In this document: piece by piece, positions 1 through 6,063 of the stretch
How the letters are laid out: every line of letters starts with the position of its first letter
How positions within the stretch are numbered: position 1 is the first letter of the stretch
Assembly (NCBI GenBank): GCA_900317215.1
Contig: ONFW01000010.1
Location: 1 to 7,530, forward strand
DNA from: an uncultured Eubacteriales bacterium
GTDB taxonomy: Bacteria; Bacillota; Clostridia; Oscillospirales; Acutalibacteraceae
Length of the DNA stretch: 7,530 nt
Direction: 5' to 3'
Program-made: the position numbers and the translations under genes
Notes under the pieces: model-generated
Database searches by the model: none
What the model saw: the letters and a program-made list of their open reading frames with translations, nothing else
Told to the model about the DNA's origin: nothing

Positions 1-771
1 AATGTCGGTTGGGCAAGCGTTGAGGAGATAGAGGAGATAAATATTCTTAATGCGGCTATGCTTGCCATGAAAAGGGCTGTGGAGGGTCTGTCAGTTGAGC
101 CTGACCTTGCGCTGATAGACGGAAATAAGCGCCCCGAGCTGAAGATTCCGTGCATTGATATAGTTAAGGGAGATGAAAAATCACAATCTATAGGAGCGGC
201 GTCCATTCTGGCAAAGGTCAGCAGGGACAGGCTGATGAAGGAATTAGCGGTGAAATATCCCGAATACGGCTTTGAAAAGCATAAGGGCTACAGCTCCGAG
301 CTGCATAGGGAGATGATACTGAAGCATGGCCCGTGTGAGATACACAGACTGTCGTTTTTAGGCTCATTGCTTCATCCCGAGACAAAGAAGCCGAAAACAA
401 GGGCGCATAAAACAGGCGCAAGGGGAGAGGCAAGAGCGCTTGAACTGCTTGAGAAAAAGGGATTTGAGCTTGTTGAAAGGAATTATCGCTCTGAATACGG
501 AGAAATTGATATAATAGTCAAAAACAGCGAATACCTTGTATTTGTGGAGGTCAAGACCAGAAGGATCAGTTCAATAGAAAGACCCTCCGTATGGGTGGAC
601 AGGAAAAAGCAGAAAAAGCTGATAAAGACAGCGCAGATATTTATGACAGAAAATAAAACAGAGCTGCAGCCGCGGTTTGATATTGTAGAGGTGGTAAATA
701 ACACCGAAACAGGCGAAAGCTACCTTGAGCATATAGATAATGCCTTTGACGTACAGGAGGAATGGATATGA
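1..771 (+). CDS. rnhB: RNase HII fused to YraN-type (UPF0102) nuclease domain, 5'-partial
   Basis: The reading frame is open from the first base, so the start and the N-terminal DEAG-type catalytic motif lie upstream. 256 residues are visible. Residues 1-120 match the C-terminal half of ribonuclease HII: a SVEEIEEINIL..A helix, LIDGN with a catalytic Asp (residue 40), KGDEKSQSIGAASILAKVSRD with the second visible active-site Asp (residue 76), then YGFEKHKGY and GPCEIHRLSF. RNase HII cuts RNA in RNA-DNA hybrids and starts removal of misincorporated ribonucleotides. After a basic linker (KKPKTRAHK), residues about 135-252 are a YraN/UPF0102 domain: GARGEARALELL, RNYRSEYGEIDII and VFVEVKTRR. GEID plus EVK (Glu183, Lys185) resembles the PD-(D/E)XK nuclease core. 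The domain ends in the typical HIDNAF. There is no stop or frame change between the halves. rnhB and yraN are often neighbours in Firmicutes, so fusion is plausible. The biochemical role of the YraN part is not settled. It overlaps the next gene by ATGA. Confidence 0.93.
   Translation, partial: NVGWASVEEIEEINILNAAMLAMKRAVEGLSVEPDLALIDGNKRPELKIPCIDIVKGDEKSQSIGAASILAKVSRDRLMKELAVKYPEYGFEKHKGYSSELHREMILKHGPCEIHRLSFLGSLLHPETKKPKTRAHKTGARGEARALELLEKKGFELVERNYRSEYGEIDIIVKNSEYLVFVEVKTRRISSIERPSVWVDRKKQKKLIKTAQIFMTENKTELQPRFDIVEVVNNTETGESYLEHIDNAFDVQEEWI
755..760 (+). promoter_or_regulatory. Ribosome binding site that sets the dipeptidase start
   Basis: A perfect AGGAGG lies near the 3' end of the rnhB-yraN frame. 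Two in-frame ATGs follow, at 762 and 768. The first is only 1 nt from this site, too close for initiation. The second is 7 nt away and forms ATGA with the upstream stop codon. The second is therefore the better start. Confidence 0.8.
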
Positions 772-1709
772 CAGGACTGTTTGACCTTCACTGCGATACG
801 CTTTATCGCGCCTACACTGAGAACAGCACGCTTTTTAATGACAGCTTTCATATCTCCATGAACAAGACCCGTGATCTGTCTCCTTACATACAATGCCTTG
901 CGGTATGGATACCCGATGAATACAGAGGCGAGGCGGCATTGTCACTTTTCAGGGGCTGCCTTGGCAAGATGAAGGAGCAGCTTGAGGGTACTGATATCGT
1001 GATCTGCAGAACAGCGGAGGATATTTCTGCCGTGGCAGAAAAGGGCGGAAAGAGTGTGATACTTACCGTAGAGAGCGGAGCGGTACTTGCCGGAGAGCTT
1101 TCTAATATACCTATGCTGAAAAGGGAAGGCGTCAGAATGATGACCCTGACATGGAACGGCAAGAACGAGCTGGGTGACGGCATAGGCGTAGAAAATGCCG
1201 GAGGACTTTCTCCTTTCGGGAAAAGGGCGCTTGAAGAAATGGAGAAAAATGATATTATCGCAGATGTGTCCCATGCAAGCGAAAAGCTGTTTTGTGATGT
1301 CGCTGCACTTGCGAGGAGGCCCTTTGCGGCGTCACATTCGGATTCAAAAACGGTCTGTCCTCACAGAAGAAATCTGACGGACGAGCAGTTCGGCATAATA
1401 CGGGATAAAAAAGGGTTAGTCGGGCTGAATTTTTGCAGAGATTTTCTTAATAAAAATGGGACAAATGCAAAAATGTATGATATAATAAGGAATGCAGAAC
1501 ATTTTCTGTCCTTGGGCGGAGAAAAGACCCTTGCTATAGGGGGAGATTTTGACGGAGCCGATATCCCGCAGGACATGACCGGGATAGAGAGCATGTCCGC
1601 ACTGTATGAGATGTTCCTGCAACACAACTATAATGAAACGCTCGTAAGAGATATATTCTTTAACAATGCGGCTGATTTTTTCCGCAGGTACGAGCAGTGT
1701 CATATCTGA
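768..1709 (+). CDS. Membrane dipeptidase-like metallopeptidase (family M19)
   Basis: Predicted to be a zinc-dependent dipeptidase of the renal dipeptidase family (amidohydrolase TIM-barrel fold). The 313-residue protein shows the expected metal ligands in order: His8-x-Asp10 in DLHCDTL, bridging Glu102 in LTVESGA, His169 in ADVSHAS, His190 in AASHSD, and the catalytic Asp260 in GGDFDG. The conserved GVRMMTLTWN and NELGDG segments are also present. The length fits bacterial members, and there is no signal peptide or membrane anchor, so it should be cytoplasmic despite the family name. The start at 768 is chosen from AGGAGG 7 nt upstream; a start at 762 would add two residues but has poor spacing. 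ATGA overlap with the upstream frame suggests translational coupling. The family cleaves a range of dipeptides, including some with D-residues; the actual substrate cannot be read from sequence. Confidence 0.92.
   Translation: MTGLFDLHCDTLYRAYTENSTLFNDSFHISMNKTRDLSPYIQCLAVWIPDEYRGEAALSLFRGCLGKMKEQLEGTDIVICRTAEDISAVAEKGGKSVILTVESGAVLAGELSNIPMLKREGVRMMTLTWNGKNELGDGIGVENAGGLSPFGKRALEEMEKNDIIADVSHASEKLFCDVAALARRPFAASHSDSKTVCPHRRNLTDEQFGIIRDKKGLVGLNFCRDFLNKNGTNAKMYDIIRNAEHFLSLGGEKTLAIGGDFDGADIPQDMTGIESMSALYEMFLQHNYNETLVRDIFFNNAADFFRRYEQCHI
1458..1486 (+). promoter_or_regulatory. Possible weak internal promoter ahead of thrC
   Basis: An AT-rich patch inside the dipeptidase gene holds a perfect -10 hexamer TATAAT (1481-1486). 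Seventeen nt upstream is GGGACA (1458-1463), a 4/6 match to the -35 consensus. It lies about 240 nt before thrC and could give extra transcription of thrC and the phosphoesterase. It may equally be chance within AT-rich codons. Confidence 0.2.
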
Positions 1710-1727
1710 GAGAAAGAAGGAAAAGCT

Positions 1728-3233
1728 ATGAAGTACAACAGCACGAGAAACAAGAATACGGTCGTAACTGCGGCTCAGGCTATTGCACAGGGTATTTCCG
1801 AGGAGGGCGGTCTTTTTGTTCCGCAGAGCCTGCCGAAGTATTCTCCCGAGGAAATAAAGGCGCTTGCCACAGAGGATTACAGGGGCAGAGCAAAGAGGAT
1901 ATTTGCTGATTTTCTCAGCGATTTTACGGAGCAGGAGATAGCCGAGAGTGTGGACGCCGCATATACTGCAGAAAAGTTCGGCTCGGATAATCCCGCGCCC
2001 ATATCATACATTGAAAGCGGCAGCACAAGAATGTCGCTGCTTGAGCTGTGGCACGGTCCGACCTGCGCATTTAAGGATATGGCTTTGCAGATACTCCCTC
2101 ATCTTCTCACAAAGTCTGTAAAAAAGACCTGTGCCGGCAAGGAGGCTGTGATACTTGTTGCAACCAGCGGCGATACAGGAAAGGCTGCGCTTGAGGGCTT
2201 TAAGGACGTAGAGGGCACGAGAATAATGGTGTTCTACCCGGTAAACGGAGTCAGCCCGATGCAGAAACGTCAAATGGCAACACAGAAGGGTGAGAATGTC
2301 AGCGTTGCAGCTATCGAGGGTAATTTTGACGACGCTCAGACAGGAGTTAAAAGAATATTTACAAACAGTGAGATAAAGGCAAGGCTTGCCGAGAACAATA
2401 AGCTTTTCTCCAGCGCAAATTCCATAAACTGGGGCAGACTGCTTCCGCAGGTGGTCTATTATTTTTCCGCATACTGCGATATGCTCAACGAAGGAAAGCT
2501 CAGCCTCGGAGATAAGATCAATGTGGTAGTTCCCACGGGCAACTTCGGAAATATCCTTGCCTCGTTCTATGCCATGAACATGGGGCTGCCGATAAACAGA
2601 TTCATCTGCGCCTCAAACTCAAACAATGTCCTCACTGACTTTATAAGAACAGGCACATACGATAAAAAAAGACATTTCTATACAACGATATCTCCGTCAA
2701 TGGATATCCTGGTTTCGAGCAATCTTGAAAGGCTTCTCTATCATCTTACGGACGGCAATGCCGAAAAGGTGGCACAGTGGATGAACGAGCTTTCTGCAGA
2801 AGGCTGCTACACCGTAGACGCCGATGTCAGGGCAAAGCTCAGCGCTCTTTTCTACGGCGGCTTCTGCGATGACGAGAATACAAAAAAGACTATCCGTAAG
2901 CTTTATAAGGAGGAGAACTATCTTTGTGATACTCATACTGCGGTTGCGGTAAATGTATATCAGCAGTATGTCGCTGAGACCGGCGATCTGACTCCTGCGG
3001 TAATAGCTTCCACGGCAAGTCCTTATAAATTTGCGAGGAGCGTTCTGCAGGCCGTGAGCGATGATGAGCTGCCCGATGATGAGTTTGCTATGGTGGACGA
3101 GCTTTCTGCAAAAACAAAAACTCCCGTTCCCGCGCCTCTGGCGGCTCTAAAGGAGGCTAAGGTGCGTTTTGAGCTTGAATGCAGTGTCGACGCCATGCCC
3201 GAAACAGTCCTCAAGGGGCTGGGAATAAACTGA
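1728..3233 (+). CDS. thrC: Threonine synthase
   Basis: PLP-dependent enzyme that converts O-phospho-L-homoserine to L-threonine and phosphate, the last step of threonine synthesis; cytoplasmic. The 501-residue length fits the longer bacterial/fungal class, which has an N-terminal Thr_synth_N domain (about residues 1-80, starting with the typical YNSTRN and EEGGLFVP). The PLP lysine is Lys116 in WHGPTCAFKD. Other signatures are VATSGDTGKAAL (144-155), NSINWGRLLPQ (231-241), the phosphate-binding PTGNFGN (269-275) and SPSMDILVSSNLERLL (322-337). AAGGA at 1717-1721 lies 6 nt before the ATG. The gene follows the dipeptidase by 18 nt, so there is no room for a leader or T-box directly upstream. 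No homoserine dehydrogenase or kinase gene is in view. The sequence appears intact. Confidence 0.97.
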   Translation: MKYNSTRNKNTVVTAAQAIAQGISEEGGLFVPQSLPKYSPEEIKALATEDYRGRAKRIFADFLSDFTEQEIAESVDAAYTAEKFGSDNPAPISYIESGSTRMSLLELWHGPTCAFKDMALQILPHLLTKSVKKTCAGKEAVILVATSGDTGKAALEGFKDVEGTRIMVFYPVNGVSPMQKRQMATQKGENVSVAAIEGNFDDAQTGVKRIFTNSEIKARLAENNKLFSSANSINWGRLLPQVVYYFSAYCDMLNEGKLSLGDKINVVVPTGNFGNILASFYAMNMGLPINRFICASNSNNVLTDFIRTGTYDKKRHFYTTISPSMDILVSSNLERLLYHLTDGNAEKVAQWMNELSAEGCYTVDADVRAKLSALFYGGFCDDENTKKTIRKLYKEENYLCDTHTAVAVNVYQQYVAETGDLTPAVIASTASPYKFARSVLQAVSDDELPDDEFAMVDELSAKTKTPVPAPLAALKEAKVRFELECSVDAMPETVLKGLGIN

Positions 3234-3243
3234 GGAAGGCGCA

Positions 3244-3930
3244 ATGGTTTATGCTATAGCGGATCTTCATCTTTCCTTCGGCACAGATAAGCCGATGGAC
3301 GTTTTCGGCGGCTGGTCCAACTATACCGAAAGGATAGAGAGGAACTGGCAGCGTCTTGTTACACCCGAGGATACCGTTGTTATTGCAGGAGATATCTCAT
3401 GGGCTATGAAGCTGGAGGAGACCGAAAAGGATTTCTCGTTTATTGACAGGCTCAACGGCAGCAAGCTGATCCTCAAGGGAAATCATGATTATTGGTGGAC
3501 CACAAAGGCTAAAATGGAAAACTATATTTCCGGTAAGGGCTTTAGCACGCTTTCAATACTCCACAACAATTACTATCTGCGGGACGGTCTTGCGCTGTGC
3601 GGCTCAAGAGGCTGGTTCTATGACGCCGAGACAGATGCCGATATGCTGATACTCAAAAGGGAGGCAGGCAGACTGCGTATGTCGATAGAGCCTGCTGTAA
3701 AGGACGGCTATGAGCCGATAGTGTTTCTTCATTACCCCCCGATATACAATAATATGGAGTGCGATGAGATACTTGATATTCTCAGGGAGTATAATATAAA
3801 GAAATGCTTCTACGGACATATACATGGGGGAAATGCAGCAAAAAAGGCTTTTACGGGAGAAAAATACGGAATACAGTTCAGACTTATCGCCTGCGATCAT
3901 CTGGGGTTTACGCCTCTTGCTGTTATATAG
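3244..3930 (+). CDS. Calcineurin-like metallophosphoesterase, substrate unknown
   Basis: A 228-residue single-domain phosphoesterase with the full metal-binding set of the calcineurin-like superfamily: Asp7-x-His9 in ADLHLS, Asp50 in AGDISWAM, Asn80-His81 in GNHDYWW, His163 in FLHYPP, and GHIHG at 191-195. The pattern DLHLS...GDISWAM...GNHDYWW resembles a predicted phosphohydrolase group of Firmicutes (COG1768-like); that assignment is from memory of the motif style. There is no signal peptide, so it is likely cytoplasmic. The family includes nucleotide, cyclic-nucleotide and protein phosphatases and nucleases, and the sequence does not tell which applies. GAGGAAGG (3232-3239) overlaps the thrC stop codon and supports the ATG at 3244. 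It is the last gene of the left-hand cluster, with no strong terminator after it. Confidence 0.93.
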   Translation: MVYAIADLHLSFGTDKPMDVFGGWSNYTERIERNWQRLVTPEDTVVIAGDISWAMKLEETEKDFSFIDRLNGSKLILKGNHDYWWTTKAKMENYISGKGFSTLSILHNNYYLRDGLALCGSRGWFYDAETDADMLILKREAGRLRMSIEPAVKDGYEPIVFLHYPPIYNNMECDEILDILREYNIKKCFYGHIHGGNAAKKAFTGEKYGIQFRLIACDHLGFTPLAVI

Positions 3931-3937
3931 TACAATT

Positions 3938-3950
3938 TTATGGTCCATAA
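3938..3950. repeat. 13-bp palindrome between the phosphoesterase gene and tig
   Basis: TTATGG-T-CCATAA is a perfect inverted repeat with a one-base centre, 7 nt after the phosphoesterase stop codon and about 55 nt upstream of the tig -35. Its one-base centre prevents an RNA hairpin of full length, so if it matters it is more likely a protein site on DNA. It may be chance. Confidence 0.4.
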
Positions 3951-4002
3951 CGGCCTTTTGTTAAAAAACAGGGGCGGAAAAATATAAAAATACTGCTTTA
4001 AA

Positions 4003-4040
4003 ACTTGATAATCGAACATTTATGTGTTATAATATCAAGT
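4003..4040. repeat. Inverted repeat bracketing the tig promoter (possible operator)
   Basis: ACTTGATA (4003-4010) and TATCAAGT (4033-4040) are perfect 8-bp inverted arms separated by 22 nt. Their centres are 30 bp apart, close to three helical turns, so both arms would face the same side of the DNA. The left arm contains the -35 hexamer; the right arm starts at the last base of the -10 and reaches the predicted start site. A dimeric repressor is a natural reading but unproven. Confidence 0.4.
4005..4033 (+). promoter_or_regulatory. Promoter for tig (sigma-A type, extended -10)
   Basis: TTGATA (4005-4010) and TATAAT (4028-4033) are separated by exactly 17 nt, with TGT just before the -10 (extended -10). 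The -35 matches consensus at 5/6 and the -10 at 6/6. Transcription should start near 4040, giving a leader of about 30 nt that includes GGAGG (4058-4062), 9 nt before the tig ATG. It is the strongest promoter-like sequence in the window and begins the tig-clpP-clpX group. Confidence 0.85.
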
Positions 4041-4071
4041 GATTTTTCAGTTTTAATGGAGGAATAAAAAA

Positions 4072-5355
4072 ATGAAACTCGTATCATCAAACAAGGTTGA
4101 GACAAATCGCGTTGAGCTCGTTGTTGAGATCGACGGCGAAACATTTATGAAGGCAGTGAATGCCGTTTATAAAAAGCAGGTAAAGAGCATCACTATACCG
4201 GGCTTCAGAAAGGGCAAGGCTCCCCGTTCTATCATTGAGAGAGAATATGGAGAGGGCGTTTTCTATGAGGATGCTCTTAAGGAGATATATCCCGAGGCTA
4301 TTGCCGAGGCTGCAAAAGAGGGCGGCTTTGAGCTTGTTAAGGATAAGATCGATGTTGATGTTGAAAAGGCAGGCAAGGACGGAGTTACCTTTAAGGCTGT
4401 TGTCACCGTGGAGCCTGAGGTAGAGATCGAGAACTATAAGGGTATCGAATACAAGCCTATGTCTCTTGATGTAACAGATGAGGATGTTGACGGCGATATC
4501 AGGAAAACTCTTGAGAAAAACAGCCGTCTTGTAACCGTTGAGGACAGAGAGGCTCAGATGGGCGATACAGCAGTTATCGACTTCAAGGGACTTCTTGACG
4601 GCGTTGCCTTTGAGGGCGGCACAGCAGAAAACTACAGCCTGAATCTTGGCAGCGGTTCCTTCATTCCCGGCTTTGAGGCGCAGGTGGCAGGTCATAAGGC
4701 AGGAGAGGAATTCACCATTGATGTTACCTTCCCGGAGGATTATCAGGAGGAGACACTCAAGGGTAAGGCTGTTCAGTTTGAGATCAAGCTCCATGAGATA
4801 AAGACAAAGGAGCTTCCTGAGCTTGATGACGACTATGTAAAGGATATCAGTGAGTTTGATACTGTAGAAGACTATAAGAATGATGTCAGAGCAAGGCTCG
4901 AAAAGGAGCGTAAGGAAGAGGCTGAGGCCGACAAGGAGCGCCAGGTCGCTGATAAGCTTCGTGAGCTTATGAAGGCTGAGGTCCCCGAGGCTATGTATGA
5001 GAATCAGGTGGATAACCTCATTGAAGAGTTTGCAATGCACCTCAGATCACAGGGGATAGACCTGCGCACATATATGCAGTATACGGGACTTACCGAGGAG
5101 AAGCTCCGTGAGACCTATCATGACAGAGCTGTATCTCAGGTAGAGGTAAGGCTGGCACTTAAAAAGATCGCTGCTCTTGAAGGTATCAGCGCATCTGATG
5201 AGGACGTTGAAAAGAAGTATGCAGATATGGCAGAAAACTACAACGTAGATATCAAGAGAGTTAAGGCGGTATTCTCGGCAGCAGATATAGCCGCAGATCT
5301 CAATGTTGAGAAGGCTCTCGAGCTTGTCAAGGAAGCTGCTGTTGCAGGAGAGTAA
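4072..5355 (+). CDS. tig: Trigger factor, ribosome-associated chaperone and prolyl isomerase
   Basis: Binds the ribosome near the exit tunnel and shields nascent chains in the cytoplasm. All three domains of the family are present in a normal-length 427-residue protein. The N-terminal ribosome-binding domain (about 1-145) carries the signature GFRKGKAP at 44-51. The FKBP-type isomerase domain (about 155-245) has GDTAVIDFKG and LGSGSFIPGFE. The C-terminal helical substrate-cradle domain (about 255-427) is rich in Glu, Lys and Arg. GGAGG lies 9 nt before the ATG. A strong promoter precedes it, and clpP and clpX follow in the same direction, a common arrangement in bacteria that places folding and degradation of new or damaged proteins under related control. 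A nested inverted repeat lies just after its stop codon. Confidence 0.98.
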   Translation: MKLVSSNKVETNRVELVVEIDGETFMKAVNAVYKKQVKSITIPGFRKGKAPRSIIEREYGEGVFYEDALKEIYPEAIAEAAKEGGFELVKDKIDVDVEKAGKDGVTFKAVVTVEPEVEIENYKGIEYKPMSLDVTDEDVDGDIRKTLEKNSRLVTVEDREAQMGDTAVIDFKGLLDGVAFEGGTAENYSLNLGSGSFIPGFEAQVAGHKAGEEFTIDVTFPEDYQEETLKGKAVQFEIKLHEIKTKELPELDDDYVKDISEFDTVEDYKNDVRARLEKERKEEAEADKERQVADKLRELMKAEVPEAMYENQVDNLIEEFAMHLRSQGIDLRTYMQYTGLTEEKLRETYHDRAVSQVEVRLALKKIAALEGISASDEDVEKKYADMAENYNVDIKRVKAVFSAADIAADLNVEKALELVKEAAVAGE

Positions 5356-5356
5356 T

Positions 5357-5422
5357 TATTTTTTATACGGATCATAACATGCCGACTCCGATCAGCTTGG
5401 GGTCGGCTTTGTATAAAAAATA
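5357..5422. repeat. Nested inverted repeat between tig and clpP
   Basis: TATTTTTTATAC (5357-5368) and GTATAAAAAATA (5411-5422) are perfect 12-bp inverted arms that enclose a second inverted repeat at 5381-5407. The whole 66-bp unit starts 2 nt after the tig stop codon and begins and ends with TA. It could fold as a long RNA stem-loop limiting readthrough into clpP, or be a remnant of a miniature repeat element with terminal inverted repeats. No second copy is in this window, so neither reading is confirmed. Confidence 0.6.
5381..5410 (+). terminator. GC-rich hairpin after tig, partial terminator or attenuator
   Basis: GCCGACTCC (5381-5389) pairs with GGGGTCGGC (5399-5407), a 9-bp stem with one T-G pair and a 9-nt loop. 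It is followed by only TTTGTAT, a short and interrupted U-tract, so termination is probably incomplete. Partial readthrough would let clpP-clpX be expressed from the tig promoter at a lower level than tig. I see no good separate promoter before clpP. Confidence 0.55.
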
Positions 5423-5469
5423 CGACCTGTGACAATTATTTATACAACAGTTGAAACGGAGGTTATTAA

Positions 5470-6051
5470 ATGGCAACAATACCTTATGTCATTGAACAAA
5501 CAAACAGAGGCGAGCGTTCTTATGATATTTATTCAAGACTGCTCAACGACAGGATAATAATGCTCACGGAAGAGGTAAACAATGTCACTGCAAGCCTTGT
5601 TGTTGCTCAGCTCCTTTATCTTGAGGGACTTGACGCAACAAAGGATATCAGCCTTTATATCAACAGTCCGGGCGGTTCGGTCACGGACGGCATGGCTATC
5701 TTCGATACTATGAATTATATCAAGTGCGATGTTTCCACTATCTGCATGGGCATGGCTGCAAGCATGGGAGCCTTTCTCCTTGCGGCAGGCGCAAAGGGCA
5801 AGCGTTTTGCTCTGCCTAACAGCGATATCATGATCCACCAGCCCAGCGGCGGCGCAAAGGGACAGGCTACAGATATCATGATCCACGCTGACCATATCGT
5901 TCAGATGAAGAAGAGACTTAATACTATTTTATCCGAAAATACAGGACAGCCGTTTGATGTGATCGCAAGGGATACTGAGAGAGATAACTTCATGACTGCT
6001 CAGCAGGCTCTTGAATACGGTCTTATTGATAAGGTTCTTACACAGCGATAA
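5470..6051 (+). CDS. clpP: ATP-dependent Clp protease proteolytic subunit
   Basis: Serine peptidase that forms a double-heptamer chamber and degrades proteins fed by ClpX or other Clp ATPases; cytoplasmic. The 193-residue protein has the complete catalytic triad: Ser98 in GMAASMGAFLL, His123 in MIHQPSGG, and Asp172 in RDTERDNFM. Other family marks are SLYINSPGGSVTDGMAI (61-77), which forms the substrate groove, and the C-terminal AQQALEYGLIDKVL. The short N-terminus (MATIPYVIEQTNRGERSYDIYSRLL) fits the Firmicutes type with a brief propeptide-like segment before YVIEQ. GGAGG at 5458-5462 lies 7 nt before the ATG. clpX follows after 12 nt, so the two subunits are almost certainly co-transcribed. 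No CIRCE or CtsR-like operator is visible upstream. Confidence 0.98.
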   Translation: MATIPYVIEQTNRGERSYDIYSRLLNDRIIMLTEEVNNVTASLVVAQLLYLEGLDATKDISLYINSPGGSVTDGMAIFDTMNYIKCDVSTICMGMAASMGAFLLAAGAKGKRFALPNSDIMIHQPSGGAKGQATDIMIHADHIVQMKKRLNTILSENTGQPFDVIARDTERDNFMTAQQALEYGLIDKVLTQR

Positions 6052-6055
6052 GGAG
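6050..6055 (+). promoter_or_regulatory. Ribosome binding site that sets the clpX start
   Basis: AAGGAG overlaps the last two bases of the clpP stop codon. An in-frame GTG at 6058 is only 2 nt away, whereas the ATG at 6064 is 8 nt away and opens with the family-like MANKDD. The ATG is the better start. Confidence 0.75.
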
Positions 6056-6063
6056 TTGTGCAA

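Noticed and set aside
1710..1727. T-box or other leader regulating thrC
   Set aside because: Only 18 nt separate the dipeptidase stop from thrC, and I see no T-box or specifier-like structure there.
3942..3962. Possible terminator after the phosphoesterase gene (GGTC, 6-nt loop, GGCC, then TTTTGTT)
   Set aside because: The stem is only 4 bp with one G-T pair, so it would be unstable. The gene cluster may end by other means.
4087..5040. A 317-codon open frame on the minus strand opposite tig
   Set aside because: Its translation is Leu/Ile-rich with no recognisable motif, and it lies entirely against a clear full-length trigger factor gene. This is the usual shadow produced by codon bias on the other strand.
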